From: Streptomyces sp. NBC_00557
Lineage (GTDB): Bacteria; Actinomycetota; Actinomycetes; Streptomycetales; Streptomycetaceae
Length of the DNA: 64,000 nucleotides
Direction: 5' to 3'
Assembly (NCBI RefSeq): GCF_036345995.1
Contig: NZ_CP107796.1
Location: 2,294,001-2,358,000 of the forward strand
A program made the position numbers and the translations under genes. Below the pieces are notes generated by a model, which ran no database searches, was not told the origin of the DNA, and was given only the letters and a program-made list of their open reading frames with translations. How positions within the stretch are numbered: position 1 is the stretch's first letter; the number at the start of each line of letters is the position of its first letter. Positions 40,729 through 49,343 of this stretch are shown one piece after another.

Positions 40729-40913
40729 ACGCTGTGGGATCACATCGCCCGGGGCTTCCGCCCTGAATCGCCCCGGCCTCAAGAGGGCGCGATTTGCATG
40801 AATTCGGCGTCGCCGGGGTCCCGGAACGGCATCTGGTAGCGGCCGAGTTGTGCAGTTCTGCGCATGCCGGCCGGAGTTCGGGCCTCCTTGCCGGTCATGC
40901 CGCTGGAAACAGA

Positions 40914-40950
40914 AACGGCCGCAGCCCCCGCACAGTGGGCTGCGGCCGTT
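40914..40950. terminator. terminator after the aldehyde dehydrogenase gene
   Basis: Perfect 14-base stem: AACGGCCGCAGCCC at 40914-40927 pairs with GGGCTGCGGCCGTT at 40937-40950 around a 9-base loop, 23 bases past the leftward aldehyde dehydrogenase stop. Confidence 0.9.
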
Positions 40951-40973
40951 CCGTCCGACCTGTCCGTGGCAGG

Positions 40974-42419
40974 TCAGAGCGCGAGACCGGTGAGAACCAG
41001 CACGCGCTCGTAGGTGTAGTCCTCCATCGCGAACCGCACGCCTTCGCGGCCCACGCCGGACTGCTTGGCGCCGCCGTACGGCATCTGGTCGGCGCGGTAG
41101 GACGGGACGTCGCCGATCACCACGCCGCCGACCTCGAGGGCGCGGTGGGCGCGGAAGGCGACCTGCAGGTCGTGGGTGAACACGCCTGCCTGGAGGCCGT
41201 ACTTGGAGTCGTTGACGGCGGCGAACGCCTCGGCCTCGCCGTTCACCTTCTGCACGGTGAGGACCGGCCCGAAGACCTCCTCGCAGGCGAGCGTCACGTG
41301 CGCCGGTACGTCGGTGAGGACGGTCGGCGCGTAGGAGGCGCCGTCGCGGTCGCCGCCGGTGAGCAGCGTGGCGCCGGCCTCGACGGCCTCCTTCACCCAG
41401 GACTCCACGCGCTTGGCGGCGTCCTCGCTGACCAGCGGGCCGACATCGGTCTTGGGGTCGGACGGGTCGCCGGTGACCTGGGCCTCGACGGCGGCGACGA
41501 TGCGCGGCAGCAGGCGGTCGTACACCGAGGCGTCGGCGATCACGCGCTGCACGGAGATGCAGGACTGGCCGCCCTGGTAGTTGGAGAAGGTCGCGATGCG
41601 GGTCGCGGCCCAGTCCAGGTCCTCGTCGCTCGCGTAGTCGGCGAGGACGACCGCGGCGCCGTTGCCGCCCAGCTCCAGGGTGCAGTGCTTGCGCGGCACC
41701 GAGTCCATGATCGCGTAACCGACCTTGTCGGAGCCGGTGAAGGAGATCACCGGCAGCCGCTCGTCCTGGACCAGGGCGGGCATGCGGTCGTTCGGTACCG
41801 GCAGGACGCTCCAGGAGCCGGCCGGCAGCTCGGTCTCGGCCAGCAGCTCGCCGAGGATCAGGCCGGACAGCGGGGTGGCGGGCGCCGGCTTGAGGATGAT
41901 CGGCGCGCCGACGGCGATCGCCGGGGCGACCTTGTGGGCGCACAGGTTCAGCGGGAAGTTGAACGGCGCGATGCCGAGCACGACGCCCTTCGGGAAGCGC
42001 CGGGTGAGGGCCAGCCGGCCCTGGCCGCCGGCGTCGGTGTCGAGGCGCTGGGCCTCGCCGCCGTTGAACCGCCGGGCCTCCTCGGCGGCGAACCGGAACA
42101 CCGAGACGGCGCGGCCGACCTCACCGCGGGCCCACTTGACGGGCTTGCCGTTCTCGGCGGAGATCAGCTGGGCGATCTCCTCGGCGCGCTCGGCCAGCCG
42201 CTTGCTGACGTGGTCCAGGGCGGCGGCGCGCACGTGCGCCGGGGTGGCGGCGAACTCGTCCCGCACCGCGTACGCGGCGGCCACGGCCTCCTCGACCTGG
42301 GCGTCGGACGGCACGCTGACCGTGCCGACGAGCCGGCCGTCCCACGGGGAGGTGACGTCGAAGGTGTCCTCGCCGGTGACCTGGCGGCCGGCGAGCCAGA
42401 AGGCGTGGGTGGAAGTCAT
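40974..42419 (-). CDS. NAD(P)-dependent aldehyde dehydrogenase
   Basis: 481 residues. Motifs: nucleotide-binding GIAPFNFPLNL, general-base Glu in CTLELGGNGAAVV, nucleophile Cys in YQGGQSCISVQRVI, and the terminal PYGGAKQSGVGREG. The subfamily resembles lactaldehyde/glyceraldehyde or succinate-semialdehyde type enzymes, and substrate cannot be read from sequence. The neighbouring PucR regulator and gabT suggest semialdehydes from GABA or polyamines. The frame extends upstream far past 42419, but that part is antisense or overlaps PucR, so the ATG (MTSTHAFWLAG) is chosen. Confidence 0.92.
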   Translation of the reverse strand: MTSTHAFWLAGRQVTGEDTFDVTSPWDGRLVGTVSVPSDAQVEEAVAAAYAVRDEFAATPAHVRAAALDHVSKRLAERAEEIAQLISAENGKPVKWARGEVGRAVSVFRFAAEEARRFNGGEAQRLDTDAGGQGRLALTRRFPKGVVLGIAPFNFPLNLCAHKVAPAIAVGAPIILKPAPATPLSGLILGELLAETELPAGSWSVLPVPNDRMPALVQDERLPVISFTGSDKVGYAIMDSVPRKHCTLELGGNGAAVVLADYASDEDLDWAATRIATFSNYQGGQSCISVQRVIADASVYDRLLPRIVAAVEAQVTGDPSDPKTDVGPLVSEDAAKRVESWVKEAVEAGATLLTGGDRDGASYAPTVLTDVPAHVTLACEEVFGPVLTVQKVNGEAEAFAAVNDSKYGLQAGVFTHDLQVAFRAHRALEVGGVVIGDVPSYRADQMPYGGAKQSGVGREGVRFAMEDYTYERVLVLTGLAL

Positions 42420-42577
42420 AGGTGAGTCCCGGCCCTTCCGCGTTGGAGGTGTGCTTGGCTTGCGTGCTCCACGGTAGGGCGGGGAGGACCCGCGGTCGTT
42501 TGTCCGAGTCGTAGCAGTGCGCGGACCGCCCACTACTGTTTGGACTACTGGACTCCTCGTCCTACTCGGTGCCGGTC

Positions 42578-44230
42578 CTACTCGGTGCTGGTCGCCTTGA
42601 GCGCGAGCCACAGCTCCATCCGCACGTCCGGGTCGTCCAGGGACCGGCCCAGGATCTCCTCCACCCGCCGCATCCGGTAGCGCAGCGTGTGCCGGTGCAC
42701 GCCCAGGTCCGCGGCGGCCGCGTCCCACTGCCCGTGCCGGGACAGCCACGCCCGCAGCGAGGCGACGAGGTCCCCGCGCCCGGTCGCGTCGTGCTCGCGC
42801 AACGCCCGCAGCAGCCCGTCCGCGAACGCCTTCACCGCGTCGTCGGCCAGCAGCGGCAGCACGGACCCCGCGGCCAGCTGCTCGTGCTCCACCAGGACCC
42901 GCCCCCGGCGCCGCGCCACCGACAGCGCCTGCTCGGCCTGCTTGTAGGCCGTCGCGGCGGCGATCGGCCCGGCCGGCGCGGACAGCCCGACGACCAGCTC
43001 CTCTTCGTCGCCGGCGGCCTGCTCGGGTGCGGCCCTGGCCGCCTCCAGCGCCGCCGCGTACCGCGTGCAGGCGGCCACCGCCGCGCCCCCGTCGGCGGCG
43101 AGCACCACCAGCCGCTCGCCCTCGGGCACGACCAGGACGGCCTCGCCGGAGCGCGCGGCGGCGGACTCCACGGTCTCGGTGAGCGCGCCGAGCGGATCCC
43201 CGCCCGTCCCGGCGCCGGTGCGCCCGGCGCCGCCCGGGGTGCGCGCGTGTCCCTGGGCGTCGCCGTGCGTCCGGGCGGCCGGCCCGGACACCGCCTCGGC
43301 GACGATCACCCGGAACGGCGCGTCGAGCAGCCCGCCGTACAGGTCGCCGGCGACGGCCCGGGCGTGGTCGGGCTCCCCGGCGAGGAGCATGCGCAGCACC
43401 GCCGCGCCGATGCGCTGTTCGGCCGCGTGCAGGGAGCGGGAGCGTTCGGTGGTGAGGGTGAGCAGGGCGATGGCGGAGTGCACGGCGTAGCGCTCGGCGG
43501 TGCCGAGGGGCGCGGCGGTGCCGACGGCGAGCGCGGCGCGCGGCCGCCGGCCCGTGCCCAGGGAGTGCAGCTCGACCCGGTCCTCGTGCTCGGGTCCGCC
43601 GACGACGGAGGAGGCGGGCGCCGGCCGCTCCCGCAGCCGCTCGACGTCCGCCGTCAGCCGGGCGGCACGCCGGCCGGCCCACTCGGGCGCGGCGGCGACG
43701 ACCGCGCCGGAGGCGTCGTACAGCGCGGCCCACCCGTCGACCTGGGCCGCGAGCGCCCCGAGCAGGCCCTCGGGACCGGCGCCCAGGGCCTGCTTGGTCA
43801 GCTCGCGCTGGGCGGCGAAGCCCGCGGTGACGGCCCGGTACTGGTCGGCGGCGATCGCGGCGGAGACGGCCTTGCTGATGGCGAGGAAGGGGGTGCGGCG
43901 GGGCACCTCCAGCAGCGGCAGCCCTTCCTCCGCGCAGGCGTCGACGAGCGCGGCGGGGGTCTGCTCGTAGTTGACCCCCACGGCGAACCCGAGCCCGACG
44001 ACACCCGCGCCGGCCAGCCGCTTCACGTACCGCCGCATGGCCTCGCGGTCCTCGGCGTCCAGCTTCAGCGCGGTGATCAGCAGCAGCTCGCCGCCCTCCA
44101 TGTACGGCACGGGGTCGGCCAGCTCGCTGACGTGCGCCCAGCGGACGGGCACGTCGAGACGGTCCTCGCCCGCGCGCACGGTCAGCTTCAGCGCGGAGTG
44201 GTGGACGAGCGAGGCGAGGGTCAGGGGCAT
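42578..44230 (-). CDS. PucR-family transcriptional regulator
   Basis: 550 residues. The N-terminal PucR domain has VPVRWAHVSELADPVPYMEGGELLL. The middle GGDEF-like segment contains YKQAEQALSVARRRGR. The C-terminal helix-turn-helix is AADLGVHRHTLRYRMRRVEEILGRSLDDPD. Regulators of this family control purine, polyamine and amino-acid catabolism; some streptomycete members in this region are known from memory as polyamine-utilisation regulators. It precedes the aldehyde dehydrogenase by about 160 bases on the same strand, so that gene is the likely target. Confidence 0.93.
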   Translation of the reverse strand: MPLTLASLVHHSALKLTVRAGEDRLDVPVRWAHVSELADPVPYMEGGELLLITALKLDAEDREAMRRYVKRLAGAGVVGLGFAVGVNYEQTPAALVDACAEEGLPLLEVPRRTPFLAISKAVSAAIAADQYRAVTAGFAAQRELTKQALGAGPEGLLGALAAQVDGWAALYDASGAVVAAAPEWAGRRAARLTADVERLRERPAPASSVVGGPEHEDRVELHSLGTGRRPRAALAVGTAAPLGTAERYAVHSAIALLTLTTERSRSLHAAEQRIGAAVLRMLLAGEPDHARAVAGDLYGGLLDAPFRVIVAEAVSGPAARTHGDAQGHARTPGGAGRTGAGTGGDPLGALTETVESAAARSGEAVLVVPEGERLVVLAADGGAAVAACTRYAAALEAARAAPEQAAGDEEELVVGLSAPAGPIAAATAYKQAEQALSVARRRGRVLVEHEQLAAGSVLPLLADDAVKAFADGLLRALREHDATGRGDLVASLRAWLSRHGQWDAAAADLGVHRHTLRYRMRRVEEILGRSLDDPDVRMELWLALKATSTE

Positions 44231-44356
44231 GGGGCCTTCACGGTGAGGGGTGATCCCGCCGGCCGGGGCGCCCGGCCGGCCGAACCGGTTCTTTGGCCGC
44301 GACGTATGAACGGCCTCCCTCGATTCTGCCTCACCGTACGATCCGGCGCCGCCCCC

Positions 44357-46483
44357 TCACCCCCGCAGATCCACCAGCAACGGCGGCGCGTGCTCCCCGC
44401 GCACACTCGTCAACGACACCACCGCATGCCCCGCCGGCACCCCATGAGCCAACTCGGACGCCGACCACCGCTCCCGCTCGACCTGACGGACGGTGACGGC
44501 CCGGGCGGTGGGCGCCTTTCCGGTGATGATCCGGCGCAGCATGTGCACGGCCTTGCCGGCCGGGGTCTCGGCGATGATCTGCCGGTCGGTGACGTCCCGG
44601 ATCTCGGTCCACTCCTTGCCCCACACCTCGGCGAAGTCCTGCCCGTCCCAGGGGGTGAGGCCGGACAGCGCCATCCGGCAGCCGGTGGCGCCGAGCAGCG
44701 GGGTGCGCAGCGGCCGCGGCACGTCGTCCAGGGTGCGCAGGGTGAGCACCACTCCGGCGCCGGCCGAGCGGAGCCGCTGGATGCCGCGGACCGCCTCGGG
44801 GGTGACGGCGCCGGAGGCGTCGTCCAGGATCAGGCAGGCGAAGAGCGAGCGGTCCTCGCGCGCCGTCACGGCCGCCGTGAACTGCGCGAGCACCAGCCGG
44901 GTCAGGATCCGGGAGGCGTCGGCGTGTCCGCGCTGGGGCAGGTCGATGCGGACGCGCACCGGGTGGTCGAGGGCCTTGAGCGAGAACGGCCGGGTCTGTC
45001 CGGACGTGTCGAAGAAGGAGGCGAAGGCGGGCCGGTCGAGCAGCGCGATCCGGTCGGCGAGCACGGTGCCGGCGTCTCCCGGATGGGCCATCTGCCGCTC
45101 GCGGGCGTCGAGTTCCCTCAGCAGCCCGTCCTGTCCGGCGTCCGTGAGGGCCTTGCGCAGTGCGGCGAGCGGGCCGGGTGCGCCGTCGAGGAGCCGGCGC
45201 AGCTCGGGCACGGAGGGGAAACGGCCGTGGACGGCGTGGAAGGGGCCCAGCAGCTGGGCGAGGACCGTGGTGGAGCGGCGCCCGTCGCTGCCCGGGTGCG
45301 CGTCGACGAGGTCGCCGACGAGAGCCTCGGCCAGTATGGCGGCGGCCTCGTCCGGGTCGGTGGTGCCGCCGTAGAGGTCGAGGTCGTAGACGGAGTCCGG
45401 GTTGCCGATGCCCACGACGACGTCGTACGCCTCGGCCGGCCCGAGTCCGGCGCCCGCCGCGCCGACGACCACGACGGAGGCCCGCCCGGCCAGGGCGTGC
45501 AGGCACAGGGACTCGGCGAGCGGCCGTACCACGGTGCCGGTCTTCCCGGAGCCGGAGGGGCCGACCGCGAGCAGTGAGGTGCCGAGCAGCCCGGGGTCGA
45601 GGCCGAGGCCCGCGCCCCGGTACTGGTAGGGGTTGCGCGGATCGTCGGCGGCGGCGCCGAGCCGGACCTGGCCGGTGAGCAGGTCGTGAAGGGCGTGCCG
45701 GGCGGGCAGGTCGCGTGCGCCGGAGGGGTGCAGGCAGGCGGCGGAGCCGTCCTTGAGCACGGCGCCGGTGAAGGCGGCCAGGGTGTGCCGGCCCGAGCGC
45801 ACGCCCTGCCAGGCCCGGCTGATCCGGGCGTGGTCGACGTCCCTCATGAGGCCCGCCCTCGCCTCGGCGGCCAGCCGGTCGGCTGCCTCGTGCGCGCCGG
45901 CCTGGCGCAGCTGGGGCCACTCGGCCGGGTCCTGTTCGGGAGCCGGCGGGCGCTCGGCCACCGGCGGGGTCTGGTGCCAGGCCGGCGGGCCGTAGCGGCG
46001 CCAGACCTCTCCCCAGCGGCCGATGCGCCCGACGACGAACAGGATGACCAGGGCGATGATCGTGTAGTAGCCGTACCAGAGGAAGGCGCGCGACACGCTG
46101 CTGTCGCTGTTGCGCCAGGAGTCGGGGACGAGCAGGTCCAGGGGCAGCACCCACCAGCTGCCGAGGTAGCCGTTCCACAGCAGGGACCAGACCAGCCAGC
46201 CGACGAGGAAGGCGATGAGCGCGCCGCTGATCAGCTGCCGGCCCGGGGTCTGCTCGGGTTCCTGCTGCGGCCGGGGCCGGTGCCCGAGGCGCCACACCCC
46301 GGGTGCCGCCTCCGGGCGGGGGGCGCGCAGCCAGGTGAGGAACGCGGAGCCGTCCGGTTTGGGTGGCACGCCGGGCGGTGTCTGTGGCATCGGGGGCACC
46401 GCAGGGCTCTCCTGTGGTGCGGTTGGGCGCGGTACGGGATGCGCATGCGTGCCGCGTGCGTCCCGCGTGCCGTCGCTGTCCAT
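44357..46483 (-). CDS. membrane-anchored VirD4/TraD-like ATPase
   Basis: 708 residues. A Pro-rich cytoplasmic tail (about 1-75) is followed by two membrane helices (LISGALIAFLVGWLVWSLLW; YYTIIALVILFVVGRI). The P-loop domain begins near residue 235 with AVGPSGSGKTGTVVRPLAE (Walker A) and a Walker B-like ACLILDDASGAV. This matches coupling-protein/TraG-type ATPases carried by streptomycetes outside conjugative elements. The ATG at 46483 is preceded by AGGGGGCAAGGG; the frame extends 11 codons upstream. Divergent from gabT. Substrate and role unknown. Confidence 0.85.
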   Translation of the reverse strand: MDSDGTRDARGTHAHPVPRPTAPQESPAVPPMPQTPPGVPPKPDGSAFLTWLRAPRPEAAPGVWRLGHRPRPQQEPEQTPGRQLISGALIAFLVGWLVWSLLWNGYLGSWWVLPLDLLVPDSWRNSDSSVSRAFLWYGYYTIIALVILFVVGRIGRWGEVWRRYGPPAWHQTPPVAERPPAPEQDPAEWPQLRQAGAHEAADRLAAEARAGLMRDVDHARISRAWQGVRSGRHTLAAFTGAVLKDGSAACLHPSGARDLPARHALHDLLTGQVRLGAAADDPRNPYQYRGAGLGLDPGLLGTSLLAVGPSGSGKTGTVVRPLAESLCLHALAGRASVVVVGAAGAGLGPAEAYDVVVGIGNPDSVYDLDLYGGTTDPDEAAAILAEALVGDLVDAHPGSDGRRSTTVLAQLLGPFHAVHGRFPSVPELRRLLDGAPGPLAALRKALTDAGQDGLLRELDARERQMAHPGDAGTVLADRIALLDRPAFASFFDTSGQTRPFSLKALDHPVRVRIDLPQRGHADASRILTRLVLAQFTAAVTAREDRSLFACLILDDASGAVTPEAVRGIQRLRSAGAGVVLTLRTLDDVPRPLRTPLLGATGCRMALSGLTPWDGQDFAEVWGKEWTEIRDVTDRQIIAETPAGKAVHMLRRIITGKAPTARAVTVRQVERERWSASELAHGVPAGHAVVSLTSVRGEHAPPLLVDLRG

Positions 46484-46771
46484 CGCCCTTGCCCCCTGAC
46501 CAGCCGTTCCGTCCACCGTCAGCGAGCCAATCTAACGCCCCGGCAAGGGGAGTTCACCGCTTACGCGGCCGAGAACGCAGGCCGGCCGGGCGTACCCTTC
46601 CCACCCTGCTATGTCCACTCCGGACAACCGCCACCCCCGAAGACGCCCACATGGAGCATGCCCACCCCCCGCGCGCGGCCCTAGCCTGCGAAGAAAGACT
46701 GGTATGCGGCCGAAAAATCACCGCCCGGAATCCCGGGACCGCCCGGTACGCAAGATCTTCAGGGAGCCCTC

Positions 46772-48106
46772 ATGAGCGCACTTCCGCAGGAGCGCCGCGT
46801 CGTCACCGCCATCCCCGGCCCGAAGTCGCAGGAGCTGCAGGCCCGCCGTACCGCCGCGGTCGCGCAGGGCGTGGGCTCGGTGCTGCCGGTGTTCACCGCG
46901 CGCGCGGGCGGCGGGATCATCGAGGACGTCGACGGCAACCGGCTCATCGACTTCGGGTCCGGTATCGCCGTGACCTCCGTCGGCGCCTCCGCCGAGGCCG
47001 TCGTACGCCGTGCCGCCGCCCAGCTCGCCGACTTCACCCACACCTGTTTCATGGTCACCCCGTACGAGGGGTACGTCGCGGTCGCCGAGGCGCTGGCCGA
47101 GCTGACCCCGGGTGACCACGCCAAGAAGTCGGCGCTGTTCAACTCCGGCGCCGAGGCCGTCGAGAACGCCGTGAAGATCGCGCGTGCCTACACCAAGCGG
47201 CAGGCCGTGGTGGTGTTCGACCACGGCTACCACGGGCGGACCAACCTCACGATGGCGCTCACCGCCAAGAACATGCCGTACAAGCACGGGTTCGGGCCGT
47301 TCGCGCCCGAGGTGTACCGGGTGCCGGTGGCGTACGGCTACCGCTGGCCGACCGGTGCGGAGAACGCCGGTCCGGAGGCCGCCGCGCAGGCCATCGACCA
47401 GATGACCAAGCAGGTCGGCCCGGACAACATCGCCGCGATCATCATCGAGCCGGTGCTGGGTGAGGGCGGCTTCATCGAGCCCGCGAAGGGCTTCCTGCCG
47501 GCCATCCGGCAGTTCGCCGCCGACAACGGGATCGTGTTCGTCGCGGACGAGATCCAGAGCGGCTTCTGCCGTACCGGGCAGTGGTTCGCCTGCGAGGACG
47601 AGGGCATCGTCCCGGACCTGATCACCACCGCCAAGGGCATCGCCGGCGGTCTTCCGCTCGCGGCCGTCACCGGGCGTGCCGAGATCATGGACGCCGCGCA
47701 CGCCGGCGGGCTGGGCGGCACCTACGGCGGCAACCCGGTCGCGTGCGCCGGTGCGCTCGGCGCCATCGAGACCATGAAGGAGCTCGACCTCAACGGCAAG
47801 GCGAAGCGCATCGAGGAGATCATGAAGGGTCGCCTCATCGCCATGGCCGAGAAGTTCGACGTCATCGGCGACGTGCGCGGCCGCGGCGCGATGATCGCCA
47901 TCGAGCTCGTGAAGGACCGTACGACCAAGGAGCCGAACCCGGAGGCCACCGCCGCGCTCGCCAAGGCCTGCCACGCCGAGGGCCTGCTGGTCCTCACCTG
48001 CGGCACCTACGGCAACGTGCTGCGTTTCCTGCCCCCGCTGGTGATCGGCGAGGACCTGCTGAACGAGGGCCTCGACATCATCGAGCAGGCCCTCGCCGGC
48101 ATCTGA
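46772..48106 (+). CDS. gabT: 4-aminobutyrate aminotransferase
   Basis: 444-residue PLP enzyme transferring the amino group of GABA to 2-oxoglutarate, giving succinic semialdehyde. Class III aminotransferase motifs: DFGSGIAVTSVGASAEAVV near the start, FDHGYHGRTNLTMALTAK, the metal/PLP Asp in VADEIQSGFCRTG, and the PLP Lys in TTAKGIAGGLPLAAVTG. AGGGAG precedes the ATG. It is divergent from the membrane ATPase. The aldehyde dehydrogenase and PucR genes about 3 kb away complete a GABA/polyamine degradation module. Related substrates (beta-alanine, putrescine) cannot be excluded. Confidence 0.93.
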   Translation: MSALPQERRVVTAIPGPKSQELQARRTAAVAQGVGSVLPVFTARAGGGIIEDVDGNRLIDFGSGIAVTSVGASAEAVVRRAAAQLADFTHTCFMVTPYEGYVAVAEALAELTPGDHAKKSALFNSGAEAVENAVKIARAYTKRQAVVVFDHGYHGRTNLTMALTAKNMPYKHGFGPFAPEVYRVPVAYGYRWPTGAENAGPEAAAQAIDQMTKQVGPDNIAAIIIEPVLGEGGFIEPAKGFLPAIRQFAADNGIVFVADEIQSGFCRTGQWFACEDEGIVPDLITTAKGIAGGLPLAAVTGRAEIMDAAHAGGLGGTYGGNPVACAGALGAIETMKELDLNGKAKRIEEIMKGRLIAMAEKFDVIGDVRGRGAMIAIELVKDRTTKEPNPEATAALAKACHAEGLLVLTCGTYGNVLRFLPPLVIGEDLLNEGLDIIEQALAGI

Positions 48107-48557
48107 GCACCGCCGGGCGGGCGTTCGACGCCCATCTGAGCGAGCGCCCTCCCCTCTGAAAGGCGCCTGCGGCAGGCCGTGTGAAGAACGTGTGCGAGGT
48201 GGATGGCGGGACCCGATTCCGTCTGCCCAAGCGGCCCGGCCTGCCGTAGGTTCTACCCAGATGAGAGATACACCCCGCCCACAGGGGACTGTGGGCGATT
48301 TCGGGCCGAGGCCTCCCCAGCTTCGACCTGGTCGTGCCCTCGCGCACACAACCGGCGCCTGACGGCTCCGGGATCTCCTCACCGATCGGACGGTCGCCGC
48401 CCCAAACCCCCCGGGGCGAGCGACGTTCCGGTCCGGACGGCCGCCTCGGAACCACCCCCCCTGTTCCGGGGCGGCCGACCTCCTTCTTCTTCTCCCCCAG
48501 CCCGGCTTCGCCTCCCCGGAGCCGGGCAGACCGTATGTCGCCCGGTCACCGGGCCGA
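48107..48557. other. 451-base gap after gabT
   Basis: No supported gene; a 120-codon open frame (48203-48565) has no family look or ribosome binding site. A short inverted repeat (CGCCCACA at 48276-48283 with TGTGGGCG at 48290-48297) could terminate gabT or lie in a leader. The rest holds the promoter of the PAP2 gene, but no clear hexamers. Confidence 0.5.
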
Positions 48558-49343
48558 ATGTCTGACAAGCTGGACGCCGTGTCCCGAGCAGTCCGCCTTG
48601 TCCCGTGCCTCTGCGTCCCGGCCGTGCTGTTCGCCCTGATCACCTGGCAGGTCGTGGCGCACGGCCCGTTGCTGGGTCTGGACGCGCGCCTCAGCCGGTC
48701 CCTCGTCCATCCGGACCGGTTCGGCGGGGCCCTGTCGGACCTGGGCGACATCGAGGTCGCCGTCCCGGTCCTCGTCGCGGCCGTGGGCTATGTCCTGTGG
48801 CGGGGCCGCACCGCCGGCACGCACCGGTGGTGGCTGCCGCCGCTGGCCGCGGCCGTGCTGGTGGCCCTGGTGCCGGCGATCGTCGTACCGCTGAAGGACT
48901 GGACCGCACGGCCGGGGACCCCCGTGGTGCCCCCGGCCGTCGGCTATTTCCCCTCCGGGCACACGGCCACGGCGGCCGTCGCCTACGGCTCGGCGACCCT
49001 GATCCTGCTGCCGTGGCTCCGCTCGGCCCTGGCCCGCCGCCTGCTGGTGGCCGGCTGCGCGCTGCTGGTCCTCGGGGTGTCGTACGGCCTGGTCCGGCAC
49101 GGCTGGCACTGGCCGCTGGACGTGGTGGCCAGCTGGTGCCTGTCCACCATGCTGCTGACCGCCCTGTCCCTGGTGACGGGGTTCAGCCGAAGTACGCGTC
49201 GAACGTCTTCTGGAACTCCCAGTCCGAGTAACGGTCCCAGTTCACCGACCACGTCATCAGACCGCGCAGTGCGGGCCAGGTCCCGTGGGTCGCGTACGAG
49301 CCGCAGTTCGTCCGCTTCGTCAGGCAGTCCAGGGTCCTGGTGA
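48558..49343 (+). CDS. PAP2-family membrane phosphatase
   Basis: 261-residue integral membrane phosphatase acting on lipid or isoprenoid phosphates. The three-part active site is present: LKDWTARPGTP (KDxxxRP), YFPSGHTATAAVAYG (PSGH), and LVRHGWHWPLDVVASW (with His and Asp). About five or six membrane segments are visible. The last 53 codons (after about 49183) run antisense into the 3' end of the chitinase gene and give a Ser/Arg-rich tail unlike the rest, so the gene appears to have lost an earlier stop. The start has no clear ribosome binding site. Confidence 0.87.
   Translation: MSDKLDAVSRAVRLVPCLCVPAVLFALITWQVVAHGPLLGLDARLSRSLVHPDRFGGALSDLGDIEVAVPVLVAAVGYVLWRGRTAGTHRWWLPPLAAAVLVALVPAIVVPLKDWTARPGTPVVPPAVGYFPSGHTATAAVAYGSATLILLPWLRSALARRLLVAGCALLVLGVSYGLVRHGWHWPLDVVASWCLSTMLLTALSLVTGFSRSTRRTSSGTPSPSNGPSSPTTSSDRAVRARSRGSRTSRSSSASSGSPGSW

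Larger units (their letters stand above)
40468..40973. other. 506-base intergenic region
   Basis: No convincing gene on either strand. It holds the leader and probable promoter of the metallopeptidase gene and the terminator of the aldehyde dehydrogenase gene (both listed). The right half has lower GC than its neighbours. Confidence 0.6.

Noticed and set aside
40468..41943. Upstream extension of the metallopeptidase frame to 961 codons
   Set aside because: It would pass through a terminator and antisense to the dehydrogenase region; the ATG at 40467 has a good GAGGGGG.
42420..43733. Upstream extension of the aldehyde dehydrogenase frame to 919 codons
   Set aside because: Runs through the PucR coding region on the same strand, in another frame; aldehyde dehydrogenases are about 480 residues.
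48203..48565. 120-codon open frame between gabT and the PAP2 gene
   Set aside because: No ribosome binding site, Pro/Ser/Arg-rich, no recognisable fold.
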